From positions 1,009,895 to 1,073,894 of the forward strand of contig LT160592.1 of NCBI GenBank assembly GCA_900049755.1: a DNA stretch of 64,000 nt, in the 5' to 3' direction. The notes beneath the pieces were generated by a model. The model did no database searches, had not been told where the DNA came from, and saw only the letters and a list, made by a program, of their open reading frames with translations. Source of the DNA: Corynebacterium provencense (GTDB lineage: Bacteria > Actinomycetota > Actinomycetes > Mycobacteriales > Mycobacteriaceae). This document shows positions 1-8,763 of this stretch, piece by piece. The position numbers and the translations under genes are program-made. The stretch's first letter is position 1, and each line of letters opens with the position of its first letter.

Positions 1-1
1 G

Positions 2-265
2 GTCCCGCCGGTGGAGTACGTCACCGGCCAGAGCCGGGCGGCCCTCGCCGCGGTACGAACCGCGCGCCGGGAGGGACTGCCGGCGTGGGCGACGATGGAC
101 GCCGGGCCGAATGTGAAGGTGCTCACCAGTGCCGACCGTGCGGGGGAGGTGGATGCCCGGCTGCGTGAACTGCTCGCCCGGGATGTCCCCGGCCTGCGTA
201 CGGTGGTGGCACGGTCGGGTCCGGGGCTGGAGATCAGCAGAGTGACGACAGAGGAGGACGCCTGA
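2..265 (+). CDS. mvaD: diphosphomevalonate decarboxylase, C-terminal part (5' truncated)
   Basis: Only the last 87 or so codons are present; the frame is open from the window edge. The stretch TMDAGPNVKVL is the conserved C-terminal signature of mevalonate diphosphate decarboxylases, GHMP-superfamily enzymes that make isopentenyl diphosphate by ATP-dependent decarboxylation in the cytoplasm. The stop codon overlaps the start of the next kinase gene by one base (TGATG), so the genes are translationally coupled. A mevalonate kinase gene probably lies just upstream of the window; that is inference from usual operon order. Confidence 0.9.
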   Translation, partial: VPPVEYVTGQSRAALAAVRTARREGLPAWATMDAGPNVKVLTSADRAGEVDARLRELLARDVPGLRTVVARSGPGLEISRVTTEEDA

Positions 266-1377
266 TGGATGCCGTGGCACCGTCGTCGGTGACCGAGGTG
301 AAGGCGCCGGGGAAGCTGTACATCGCCGGCGAGTACGCGGTGGTGGAACCCGGGTATCCGGCGGTCCTCGTCGCCGTCGACCGGTACATCACGGTCAGGG
401 TCACCCCCGCGGTCTCCGACACCGGTCACATCACCACGGACCAGAACGCCGGCAGCCGGCTGGAGTGGTACCGGCAGGGCAGTGACATGCTCATCGAACC
501 TGACCAGGACCAGTTCAGTTTCGTCCTGGCGGCGGTGCGCACCGTCGAGGAGGCGGCGGTGGCGTCCGGGGTGCCGCTGCAGGTGTTCGACCTCGACATC
601 ACCAGTGAACTCGACGATGATTCGGGCAGGAAGTTCGGCCTGGGGTCCTCCGCCGCGGTGACCGTGGCGACCGTGCGTGCCCTGTGCGCGCACTACGGGC
701 TGGAGCTGTCCAGGATGGAGCAGCTGAAACTCGCCCTGCTCGCCAGCACCGAGGTGCAGCGTTCCGGGTCGGGCGGTGACGTCGCCGCGAGCATGTTCGG
801 CGGGTGGATCGCCTACACCTCCTTCGACAGGGAATGGACCCGGCAGCAGCGGGGTCGGCGTCCTCTGCTGGAACTGGTGAAGGCGCAGTGGCCGGGACTG
901 TCGGTGCGCCGGGTGTCACCCCCGGAGCACCTCCGGCTGCTGGTCGGATGGACCGGTTCCCCGGCCTCGACGTCGCGACTGGTCGGTGACGTACAGTCCA
1001 ACAAGGCGGTGGACGCCGCGTGGGACTACTCGACATTCCTCGCGGAATCCCGTGAATGTGTCGGGGACTTCGTCGCCGCACTCGACGCGGACGACACCGC
1101 CGGGGTCTTCGCCGGGATCAGGCGTAACCGGGCGCTGCTGCGTTCCCTGGGTGAGCACACCGGGACGACCATCGAGACACCGACACTGCGGCGGCTCATA
1201 GAGTCCGCCGAGGCCCACGGCGGGGCGGCGAAGACCTCAGGTGCCGGCGGCGGGGACTGTGGAATTGTGCTGATCAGCAGGGACGCCGACATTGACGGAC
1301 TGTTGGCGGTGTGGGAGAGGGCGGACATCCGTCTGCTGAGTCTGCACCAGCATCTGCCTGACGGAGAGGATGACTGA
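265..1377 (+). CDS. mvaK2: phosphomevalonate kinase (GHMP family)
   Basis: A 370-residue GHMP kinase. The N-terminus has KAPGKLYIAGEYAVVEPGYPA, which is typical of phosphomevalonate kinases. The ATP-binding glycine/serine loop GLGSSAAVTVATV lies near residue 125, and a late glycine-rich motif (KTSGAGGGDCG) closes the active site. The enzyme phosphorylates 5-phosphomevalonate to the diphosphate that MvaD uses. It overlaps mvaD by one base on its 5' side and the isomerase gene by one base on its 3' side. Length is normal for the family and the ATG start is fixed by the overlap. Confidence 0.93.
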   Translation: MDAVAPSSVTEVKAPGKLYIAGEYAVVEPGYPAVLVAVDRYITVRVTPAVSDTGHITTDQNAGSRLEWYRQGSDMLIEPDQDQFSFVLAAVRTVEEAAVASGVPLQVFDLDITSELDDDSGRKFGLGSSAAVTVATVRALCAHYGLELSRMEQLKLALLASTEVQRSGSGGDVAASMFGGWIAYTSFDREWTRQQRGRRPLLELVKAQWPGLSVRRVSPPEHLRLLVGWTGSPASTSRLVGDVQSNKAVDAAWDYSTFLAESRECVGDFVAALDADDTAGVFAGIRRNRALLRSLGEHTGTTIETPTLRRLIESAEAHGGAAKTSGAGGGDCGIVLISRDADIDGLLAVWERADIRLLSLHQHLPDGEDD

Positions 1378-2519
1378 TGGGAACCGAACACGACCGTGGC
1401 CCCGGGCCAGTCCCCGCCGTCGCGGGCCCTGCTGCCGGTGCGGCCAACCGGAAGGACGAGCACGTCCGCCTGGCCGAGGAACTGCGTTCCCGGCCCGGGG
1501 CGGCCCCCGGTGACGGTGTGTGGGACGACATCCGTTTCCTGCACCGGTCCTTCCCGTCAGTGGCCTTCGACGAGGTGTCGACGGAGACGACGGTGTGTGG
1601 CCGGACCTGGGGAACACCCTTCTACATCAACGCGATGACCGGGGGGTCGGAGAAGACGGCACTGATCAACGCCGACCTCGCCCGGGCTGCGGCGGCCACC
1701 GGCGTGGCGATGGCGACGGGGTCGGCCAGCCCGGCACTGAAGGACCCGTCGCTGGCACATTCGTTCCGGGTGGTTCGCGAGAATGCGCCGGACGCCTTCC
1801 TCTTCGCCAACGTCAGCCCCGAGATGACGGTGCAGCAGGCCCGCGACGCGGTCGCCCTGCTGGACGCCGACGCCCTTCAGATCCACGTCAACCCGGCGCA
1901 GGAACTGGTCATGCCCGAGGGTGACCGGGATTTCCGCGGCTGGCTGGACCGGGTGGAGGAGATCGCCGCCGGTGCCGGTGTACCTGTCGTGGTCAAGGAG
2001 GTCGGTTTCGGGCTGGGCACCGAGGCGGTGGAACAGGTCGTGGCGCGGGGAGTCACGACCGTGGACGTCAGCGGCAGGGGAGGCACGAACTTCATCGACA
2101 TCGAGAACCGGCGTCGGAAGAAGCAGGAGTACGCCTATCTGTCGGGGTGGGGGCAGACGGCGGCGGAGTGTCTGCTGGACCTGAAGGCCTCGGACGTGGC
2201 TGCCGGATCACCCGGAGATCCGGTCCGGCTGCTGGCGTCCGGCGGGGTGTCCACGCCGCTGGACGTGGTGAGGGCACTGGCGCTGGGTGCGTCGGCGGTG
2301 GGGGTGTCCGGGCATTTCCTCCACGTGCTGGTGAGCTCCGGGCTGGACGCCCTGGTCACCGAGATCGAGGCGTGGAAGTCTCAGGTCCGGACCCTGATGA
2401 CGCTGCTCGGGGCGGGGACTGTCGCCGATCTCGGGCGTGCCGGTGTGCTGGTGGTGGGGCGGACCGCGGAGTTCGCCCGGTTGCGTGGGGTGGATCTTCA
2501 GAGCCTCGCACGCAGGTGA
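1377..2519 (+). CDS. fni: type 2 isopentenyl-diphosphate delta-isomerase
   Basis: A 380-residue FMN- and NADPH-dependent IPP isomerase that interconverts IPP and DMAPP. Visible family motifs are the MTGGSEKT segment near residue 87, FANVSPEM, the HVNPAQELVMPEG segment, and DVSGRGGTNF in the TIM-barrel FMN site. The N-terminal stretch RKDEHVRLAEEL is the usual family opening. It is unrelated to the Nudix-type Idi used by many actinobacteria with the MEP route. It is the last gene of the mevalonate operon and faces a convergent regulator gene 12 bp downstream. Confidence 0.94.
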   Translation: MGTEHDRGPGPVPAVAGPAAGAANRKDEHVRLAEELRSRPGAAPGDGVWDDIRFLHRSFPSVAFDEVSTETTVCGRTWGTPFYINAMTGGSEKTALINADLARAAAATGVAMATGSASPALKDPSLAHSFRVVRENAPDAFLFANVSPEMTVQQARDAVALLDADALQIHVNPAQELVMPEGDRDFRGWLDRVEEIAAGAGVPVVVKEVGFGLGTEAVEQVVARGVTTVDVSGRGGTNFIDIENRRRKKQEYAYLSGWGQTAAECLLDLKASDVAAGSPGDPVRLLASGGVSTPLDVVRALALGASAVGVSGHFLHVLVSSGLDALVTEIEAWKSQVRTLMTLLGAGTVADLGRAGVLVVGRTAEFARLRGVDLQSLARR

Positions 2520-2531
2520 CGCCGGTGCCGC

Positions 2532-3731
2532 TCACCGACGGACCGTGACGGTGTCGGCGAGGCGGTACGGGCGGGTGTCGACGAGCCCGGAGATCTCCTG
2601 CCGGATCCGGTGCACCACGGTGCGTACGGCGATCCTGCTGCCCTCGTCCCCGTAGACCTCCAGGGCGAGTTCGCGGGCGCTGAGCCCGTCGGGTCGCCCG
2701 GCGAGCGCGGAGATGACGGCGGCACGGCGTCCGGTCAGGGTGTGCGACCAGGTTCCGTCGGGGACCCCCACGAGGACCTCGCACCGGGATCCGCGCAGTG
2801 TCACCTCGACCTCGGACCTGCCCGCGGAGCTTCCGGTGCAGGGCACGAGCAGCCATCCTCCGGTGACCGGCACAGGTTCCACCGCACCGACCCGGTCGAC
2901 GACCAACGGTCCGTTGATCTTCTCCGGCAGTGTGATCCTGTGGGGCAGGGTGAACCCCTTCGCCGCCGCAACCCATCCCCACCGGTCGACGGCGACCCAC
3001 GCTCCGGAGGTGACGGAACGTGCCGCTGCCGTGGCCGCGAGGTCGGCGAGACTCTGCCGGTGTATCTCGCGCAGTTCCAGTTCGGCCTGCCGGGCCAGGC
3101 TGGTGGCTACGACGATGGCACTGGAGTGGGCGTCCGCGGTGCGGTAGGACAGGTCGATGACGCCGATGACACGCCTGCTCCGCGGGTCGGTGACGGGCGC
3201 TCCCGCGCAGCTCCAGGGGTGCTGGTTGAGGCAGAAGTGTTCGGGACCGTGCACGTGGACCGGGGTGGACGAGGTCAGGGTGGTGCCGATGCCGTTGGTG
3301 CCGACCGTCTTCTCGGACCAGTCACTGCCGGGGGCGAAGTGCAGACTGTCCGCCAGCCGGCGCATGGGCCGGCCGCCTCCCCTCCACACGACGCGGGCGG
3401 AGGCGTCCGCCAGCACCAGGAGTGTGTGGTCGTCGGTGAGCAGTGTGTCGAGCTGACGTTGGAGGACCGGTAGCAGGGACATCAGTGTCGCCGCCTCCGC
3501 GGTGGGACCGTGGTCGGTGTCCCCGGTCGGGGAGGGCCCGGGGGAGGGAAGCTCATCGATGTCAGGGTGCAGTCCTGACCTCAGGCTCCGCTGCCAGGAA
3601 TCCTCGATGACGCGGCGGGGACGTGCGACCGGCCGTCGACCCGCGGTGAAGTCGGCGTGGATCGACTCGAGCAACGACAGGTACTCCGGTGAGCTGTCTC
3701 CACCGTCGAATGCTGCCTCGAAGGATCGCAT
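2532..3731 (-). CDS. GAF-domain transcriptional regulator (AcoR-like, without sigma-54 domain)
   Basis: A 399-residue protein when started at the ATG at 3731 (MRSFEAAF...). The frame is open further upstream, but that would cross the promoter region of the aco genes. The N-terminal half (HADFTAGRRPVARPRRVIEDSWQRSLRSGL, then a GAF domain around residues 80-220 with VWRGGG...SDWSEKTVGTNGIGT) matches AcoR/DhaR-type activators. The central AAA+ sigma-54 interaction domain is absent. The last 90 residues (LTGRRAAVISALAGRPDGLSARELALEVYGDE...) look like a winged-helix DNA-binding domain. It is divergent from acoA, so it probably senses acetoin or a related compound and controls acoABCL. Confidence 0.82.
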   Translation of the reverse strand: MRSFEAAFDGGDSSPEYLSLLESIHADFTAGRRPVARPRRVIEDSWQRSLRSGLHPDIDELPSPGPSPTGDTDHGPTAEAATLMSLLPVLQRQLDTLLTDDHTLLVLADASARVVWRGGGRPMRRLADSLHFAPGSDWSEKTVGTNGIGTTLTSSTPVHVHGPEHFCLNQHPWSCAGAPVTDPRSRRVIGVIDLSYRTADAHSSAIVVATSLARQAELELREIHRQSLADLAATAAARSVTSGAWVAVDRWGWVAAAKGFTLPHRITLPEKINGPLVVDRVGAVEPVPVTGGWLLVPCTGSSAGRSEVEVTLRGSRCEVLVGVPDGTWSHTLTGRRAAVISALAGRPDGLSARELALEVYGDEGSRIAVRTVVHRIRQEISGLVDTRPYRLADTVTVRR

Positions 3732-3963
3732 GGTCCTGATGTTACCTTCGTCACCGATAGTTACCAGCGGTGGCGGAAGTTCACCTCCGTACAGGGGTGG
3801 TTGCACAAGGTTGCAGGAGTACGGACCGTGCAGCGTATGTCCGGTTTTGTGTGTTTGCCGGGGAAAGACACCCCTGTCTGTGGGCGGCGGGTGGCTAGCG
3901 TCGGAGGCGAGCCCCCGGGAGAGGTCCGGGTGCGAACCGCAACGCGAAGGGACATCGGACACC
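3732..3963. promoter_or_regulatory. divergent control region between the GAF regulator and acoA
   Basis: This 232-bp spacer separates the divergent regulator and aco operon. It holds two GTTACC elements on the regulator side (3742-3770). It also has a short perfect inverted repeat, AGACA-CCCC-TGTCT, at 3866-3879, and a TAGCGT-like -10 hexamer just after 3893. An AAGGGA ribosome-binding site precedes the acoA ATG. The binding protein is not shown by the sequence; the adjacent regulator is the obvious candidate. Confidence 0.5.
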
Positions 3964-4983
3964 ATGAGCCCGACCACCAGCGCCCCTAAGGGGCGGAGCA
4001 AAGCCAAGAAGCGTGGCACGCTGTCACTGTCAGACGAGGAGCTGCTCGGCGCCTACCGTCGGATGAGTGACATCCGCGCCTTCGAGGAGCGCCTGCACGT
4101 CGAGAACGAGACCGGGGACATCCCCGGGTTCATCCACCTCTACGCAGGACAGGAGGCCATCGCGGTCGGAGTCTGTGACGAACTCCGGTCCACCGATTAC
4201 ATCGCCTCCACCCACCGGGGCCACGGCCACTGCCTGGCCAAGGGCTGCGAGATCCGCGAGATGATGTGCGAGATCTTCGGCCGTGCCGAAGGCCTCTGCC
4301 ACGGCAAGGGCGGATCCATGCACATCGCGAACCTGTCGGTCGGCATGCTCGGCGCAAACGGCATCGTCGGCGGTGGCCCGCCCCTGGCCACCGGTGCCGC
4401 ACTGACCGCCAAGACACTCGGCAACGGCGGAGTCGCCGTCCCGTTCACCGGCGACGGAGGTTCGAACCAGGGACTGGTCTTCGAGGCCATGAACATGGCG
4501 GTCGTCCTCCAGCTTCCCGTGGTCTTCGTCTTCGAGAACAACGGCATGGGTGAGGCGACCGGAGCCGACTTCGCCGTCGGATCCCATGACATCGCCGGGC
4601 GTGCGAAGGCTTTCGGCATGCCGGCCGTGAAGGTCGACGGTACCGACTACTTCGCCGTGCGCGAGGCAGCTGCCGAAGCTGTCGGCCGTGCCCGTTCCGG
4701 GGGAGGCCCCTCCGTGATCGAGGCGTCCGCGAAACGTTTCTACGGGCATTTCGAGGGAGACCCGGCGCTCTACCGCACCCCGGAACAGCTCAAGGAGTAC
4801 CGCGCATCCCTTGATCCGCTGCTGAAGTTCAGGGAGAACACCGCCGGGCAGATCGACCCGGCTGAACTGGACGCCATCGACGCCGCGTCCGTCAGGGAGG
4901 TCGACGAGGCCGTGGCCTACGCCCGTGCCGCCGCCTGGCCGGACCCCGCCGACGTGGACCGTGACGTCTACCTGTCGTACTGA
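3964..4983 (+). CDS. acoA: acetoin/2-oxoacid dehydrogenase E1 component, alpha subunit
   Basis: A 339-residue thiamine-diphosphate-dependent dehydrogenase alpha subunit. It contains the TPP/Mg motif GDGGSNQG followed by the usual FEAMNMA helix and FVFENN. The phosphorylation-loop equivalent RFYGHFEGDP is near residue 260. Together with AcoB it oxidatively cleaves acetoin (or a 2-oxoacid) and transfers the acyl group to the E2 lipoyl arm. The start at ATG 3964 follows an AAGGGA ribosome site. Acetoin rather than pyruvate or branched-chain substrate is inferred from the compact four-gene E1a-E1b-E2-E3 order with an AcoR-like regulator. Confidence 0.86.
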   Translation: MSPTTSAPKGRSKAKKRGTLSLSDEELLGAYRRMSDIRAFEERLHVENETGDIPGFIHLYAGQEAIAVGVCDELRSTDYIASTHRGHGHCLAKGCEIREMMCEIFGRAEGLCHGKGGSMHIANLSVGMLGANGIVGGGPPLATGAALTAKTLGNGGVAVPFTGDGGSNQGLVFEAMNMAVVLQLPVVFVFENNGMGEATGADFAVGSHDIAGRAKAFGMPAVKVDGTDYFAVREAAAEAVGRARSGGGPSVIEASAKRFYGHFEGDPALYRTPEQLKEYRASLDPLLKFRENTAGQIDPAELDAIDAASVREVDEAVAYARAAAWPDPADVDRDVYLSY

Positions 4984-5019
4984 CCGCCCCCCGATCAGAG
5001 AACCTGAGGAAGAACAGCG

Positions 5020-6036
5020 ATGAGCAAGAAGAGTTTCCGCGACGCCATCCGTATGGCGATGGCAGACGCGATGCGCGAGGACGACCATGTCGTCCTCATC
5101 GGCGAGGATCTGCGGGGTGGCAAGGGCGGTACGAACCCGGACACCACCGTCGAAGCTTTCGGCGGTGTCTTCGGAGTGACAAGAGGACTGTGGACCGAAT
5201 TCGGTGATGACCGGGTGATCGACACCCCGATCACCGAATCCGCGATCCTCGGCATGGCGGCCGGTGCCGCGACCACCGGGCTGCGCCCGGTCGCCGAGCT
5301 GATGTTCATGGACTTCTTCGGCGTGGCCTACGACATGATCTACAACCAGGCCGCCAAGTTCCGCTACATGTTCGGCGGCAAGGCCACGACCCCGCTGGTG
5401 GTCAGGGGCATCATCGGTGCGGGCGTCGGCGCAGCGGCCCAGCACTCGAACTCGCCCTACCACCTGTTCACCTCGACCCCCGGTGTGAAGGTCGTCGTGC
5501 CCTCCAACGCCTATGACGCCCGGGGACTGCTGCTGCAGTCCATCCGGGACGACGATCCGGTGATCTTCTGTGAGCACAAGGCGATGTACGACCTGAAGAC
5601 CGAGGTACCGGACGATCCGTACACGATCCCCCTGGGTGTGGCGAACTACACCCGTCAGGGCACGGACGTGACCGTCGTCGCCCTCGGCAACCTCGTCAAC
5701 ACCGCCAACACTGTCGCCGACAAGCTCGCCGGGGAGGGCATCTCCGTCGAGGTGGTCGACCCCCGCACCACCAGCCCGCTGGACGAGGAGGGCATTCTCG
5801 AGTCCGTGGCCTCCACCGGCAGGGCCGTCGTCGTCGACGAGTCCGCGGCACGGTGCGGCTTCGGCCACGACGTCACCGCCCTGATCGCGACCCGGGCCTT
5901 CGACTCCCTCAAGGCCCCGGTGCAGCTGATCGTCCCGCCGCATTCCCCGGTCCCGTTCTCCACCCCGCTGGAACAGGCCTGGGTCCCCAGCGCCGGACGT
6001 ATCGAGGATGCCGTGCGCAAAGTCATGGAGGTGTGA
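5020..6036 (+). CDS. acoB: acetoin/2-oxoacid dehydrogenase E1 component, beta subunit
   Basis: A 338-residue transketolase-like beta subunit. It opens with KKSFRDAIRMAMADAMREDD and carries IGEDLRGGKGG, FGDDRVIDTPITESAILGMAAGAA and DPRTTSPLDEEGI, all characteristic of E1 beta chains that complete the TPP site. It lies 36 bp after acoA with a GAGGAAGA ribosome site, and its stop is separated from the E2 start by a single base. Length is normal for the family. Confidence 0.88.
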   Translation: MSKKSFRDAIRMAMADAMREDDHVVLIGEDLRGGKGGTNPDTTVEAFGGVFGVTRGLWTEFGDDRVIDTPITESAILGMAAGAATTGLRPVAELMFMDFFGVAYDMIYNQAAKFRYMFGGKATTPLVVRGIIGAGVGAAAQHSNSPYHLFTSTPGVKVVVPSNAYDARGLLLQSIRDDDPVIFCEHKAMYDLKTEVPDDPYTIPLGVANYTRQGTDVTVVALGNLVNTANTVADKLAGEGISVEVVDPRTTSPLDEEGILESVASTGRAVVVDESAARCGFGHDVTALIATRAFDSLKAPVQLIVPPHSPVPFSTPLEQAWVPSAGRIEDAVRKVMEV

Positions 6037-6037
6037 C

Positions 6038-7261
6038 ATGAGCTCCATCAGACCCATCGAGGTCCCGAAATGGGGCATGACGATGGACGAGGGCACCATC
6101 GACGAGTGGTATCTCGCCGAGGGAGACTCCTTCTCCGAGGGCGACCTGCTGTGCAGCATCGAGTCCACGAAGGTCATGAACGACCTTGCGGCGAACTTCG
6201 ACGGCGTCCTGCGACGCATCGTCGCCCACAGCGGCGACGTCCTGCCGGTCGGCTCCCTCATCGGGGTCGCCGCGGACCCCTCCGTCGACGATTCCGAGAT
6301 CGACGCGTACATCGCCGAGCGCACCGGAGGTTCCGGGGACGCCGACGGTTCCGCTGACACGGACGGGGAGGACGCCACCTCCACGCCGGCCGCAGAATCG
6401 TCTCCGGCAGCACCGGCCGGTACGCCGGCGGCTACCCCGCCTGCAGCACAGGCGGCCGCACAGTCCGTCCCCCGCTTCGGACTCGACCGGCCCGACACCC
6501 AGGTCGGATCCGCGGCGTCCCCGGGCACCACCGGCGGAGCAGCTGCGGTCCTGCCGGGCGATGTCGCGAACACTCCCGAGGCCGTGCCGTTCACCGGCAT
6601 GCGCCGGGCGATCGCCACGAGGCTGCAGCAGTCCGCCCAGACATCACCGCACTTCCGGGTCAACCAGGAGGTGCAGATCGACGAGCTGCTGGCACTGCGC
6701 AGGCAGATCAATGCGACAGTGCCGGCGGTGAAGGTCTCCGTCAACGACCTCATCGTCAAGGCCGTCGCCACGACACTGCTGCGTGTCCCCGAGGTCAACG
6801 TGCAGTTCGACGAGGCGACGCAGACGGTGCTCAGGTTCCCGTCCGCGGACGTCTCCGTGGCCGTGTCCGTCCCGGACGGGCTGATCACCCCCATCGTCCG
6901 GGCAGCGGACCGGAAGACCCTCTCCCAGATCTCCGAGGACATCCGTGACCTCGCGATCCGGGCGAAGGCCGGCAACCTCCTGCCCGACGAGTTCCAGGGG
7001 GGCACGTTCACCGTCTCGAACCTGGGCATGTTCGGAGTGTCCTCGTTCGACGCCGTCATCAACCCGCCGCAGGCCGCGATCCTCGCCGTCGGTGCCGGGG
7101 TGCGCAGGCCTGTGGTGCTCGACGACGGGTCCGTGGAGCCCCGCACGGTGCTGACCCTGAGCCTGGCGGCCGACCACCGGGTCATCGACGGTGCCCTGGC
7201 CGCGACCTTCATCGGCGAGCTCAAGGGCATCCTCGAGCAGCCGGCACAGATGCTGGTCTGA
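6038..7261 (+). CDS. acoC: dihydrolipoamide acyltransferase (E2) of the acetoin-type complex
   Basis: A 407-residue E2 starting at ATG 6038, one base after the acoB stop. Residues 1-80 form one lipoyl domain, with the lipoylated lysine in IESTKVM (Lys45). Residues 95-185 are an Ala/Pro/Thr-rich flexible linker. The catalytic acyltransferase domain starts near GMRRAIATRLQQSAQ and ends with ADHRVIDGA, which contains the catalytic His and Asp. A canonical peripheral subunit-binding domain is not visible between linker and catalytic domain, which is unusual. It has no C-terminal alpha/beta-hydrolase fusion. Confidence 0.87.
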   Translation: MSSIRPIEVPKWGMTMDEGTIDEWYLAEGDSFSEGDLLCSIESTKVMNDLAANFDGVLRRIVAHSGDVLPVGSLIGVAADPSVDDSEIDAYIAERTGGSGDADGSADTDGEDATSTPAAESSPAAPAGTPAATPPAAQAAAQSVPRFGLDRPDTQVGSAASPGTTGGAAAVLPGDVANTPEAVPFTGMRRAIATRLQQSAQTSPHFRVNQEVQIDELLALRRQINATVPAVKVSVNDLIVKAVATTLLRVPEVNVQFDEATQTVLRFPSADVSVAVSVPDGLITPIVRAADRKTLSQISEDIRDLAIRAKAGNLLPDEFQGGTFTVSNLGMFGVSSFDAVINPPQAAILAVGAGVRRPVVLDDGSVEPRTVLTLSLAADHRVIDGALAATFIGELKGILEQPAQMLV

Positions 7262-7271
7262 GGGGGAGATG

Positions 7272-8732
7272 ATGGACAGGAGAACTCCTCGTCAGCAGCA
7301 GGCCGACCAGTTCGACATCATCGTCGTCGGCGCGGGCCCTGGCGGCTACGTCGCCGCGATCCGCGCAGCACAGCACGGGCTGAAAGTGGCGGTGGTCGAG
7401 CGCGGTGACCTCGGTGGTGTGTGCTCGAACTGGGGCTGTATCCCCACCAAGGCCATGCTCCACGGCGCCGACGTGGCCCACGAGATCGCGACGGCAGGGG
7501 CACTGGGTTTCAGTGTCGGTGCAGTGTCCTTCGACATCTCCACCCTGGTCGACTACAGCAGACAGGTCGTCGGCCAGCTCACCGGCGGTATCCGCGGACT
7601 GCTGGACGCCAACGGTGTGGAGATCGTCGTCGGTGAGGCCACCGTGCCCGACAAGGGGCGCGTCGCCGTCACCACCGGCAACGGTGACCCGCAGGGCCCG
7701 TCCCGGGTGCTGCACGCCGACCACATCATCCTCGCCACCGGGGCGCGTCCCCGCTCCATACCGGGGGTCGAACCCGACGGTGACCGGGTGTGGACGTCCA
7801 CGGACGCACTGCGCCCGGAGGCACTCCCGGCGTCCCTGCTGATCATCGGTTCCGGTGCGATCGGCGCGGAGTTCGCCAGCCTCTACCGTGACCTCGGCAC
7901 CGAGGTGACCCTGCTGGAGGCACTGCCCGGAATCCTTCCCGCCGAGGACGCCGACGTCTCCGACTTCGTGGCGAAGCAGTTCCGCGCGCGTGGCATCGAC
8001 GTGCAGACGTCGGTGTCGGTGAAGTCGGTCGGGGCGTCCGCGGATGCGGTGACCACCGTGTACACGGCGTCCGACGGTACGGAGCACACGGCCGTCACCG
8101 AGCGGGTGCTGGTCGCCACCGGGGTGACACCGAATTCCGCGGGCCTCGGCCTGGAGGATCTGGGCGCCCGCCTGGACCGCGGGTTCGTGGTCACCGACCA
8201 GTGGTGCCGCACAGGTGTCGCCGGGCTGTACGCCATCGGTGACCTTGCCGGTGGACCGTGTCTGGCGCACAAGGCGAGCCATGAGGCGGTACTGTGCGTC
8301 GACCACATCGTGGGCGAGTCCGGTGTGAAGCCCCTGGACCGCGACTTCGTGCCGGGCTGCACCTACAGTCGGCCGCAGGTAGCCAGCGTGGGGCTGACGG
8401 AGAAGCAGGCCCGGGAACGGGTCGGTGCGGGTGGCGTCCGCGTCGGAAAGTTCAGTCTCGCGGGCAACGGTAAGGCGCTGGCGCTGGGCGAACCGGCCGG
8501 TTTCGTCAAGACCGTCTTCGACGCCACGAGCGGCGAGCTGCTCGGAGCCCATCTGGTGGGCCCCGATGTCACGGAGATGGTGCAGGGCTTCGGCATCGCG
8601 CATTCGCTGCATGCCACGGCCGAGGACCTGGCGGAGGTGATCTTCCCGCACCCGACGGTGTCCGAGGCGATGCACGAGTCCGTGCTCGATGCGCTGGGCC
8701 GTGTGATCCACTGGCCGCCGGCGCGGAAGTAG
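7272..8732 (+). CDS. acoL: dihydrolipoyl dehydrogenase (E3)
   Basis: A 486-residue FAD flavoprotein that reoxidises the E2 dihydrolipoyl groups with NAD+. It shows the FAD-binding VVGAGPGGYVAA near residue 20, the redox-active disulfide CSNWGC inside GGVCSNWGCIPTK, the NAD-binding GSGAIGAEFASLY, and the C-terminal dimer/catalytic HPTVSE. Two in-frame ATGs occur at 7269 and 7272; the second is better spaced from the AGGGGGAG ribosome site. The start is 10 bp after acoC, so it belongs to the same operon. It serves this complex rather than being the general housekeeping Lpd (inference). Confidence 0.9.
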   Translation: MDRRTPRQQQADQFDIIVVGAGPGGYVAAIRAAQHGLKVAVVERGDLGGVCSNWGCIPTKAMLHGADVAHEIATAGALGFSVGAVSFDISTLVDYSRQVVGQLTGGIRGLLDANGVEIVVGEATVPDKGRVAVTTGNGDPQGPSRVLHADHIILATGARPRSIPGVEPDGDRVWTSTDALRPEALPASLLIIGSGAIGAEFASLYRDLGTEVTLLEALPGILPAEDADVSDFVAKQFRARGIDVQTSVSVKSVGASADAVTTVYTASDGTEHTAVTERVLVATGVTPNSAGLGLEDLGARLDRGFVVTDQWCRTGVAGLYAIGDLAGGPCLAHKASHEAVLCVDHIVGESGVKPLDRDFVPGCTYSRPQVASVGLTEKQARERVGAGGVRVGKFSLAGNGKALALGEPAGFVKTVFDATSGELLGAHLVGPDVTEMVQGFGIAHSLHATAEDLAEVIFPHPTVSEAMHESVLDALGRVIHWPPARK

Positions 8733-8763
8733 GTACGTCCGGCGTCCGGCTACGCTGTGCATC

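Noticed and set aside
4030..7230. A 1066-codon open frame on the minus strand opposite acoABC
   Set aside because: It mirrors the codon periodicity of the strongly supported aco genes, has no recognisable domain and no ribosome site; a typical GC-rich antisense shadow.
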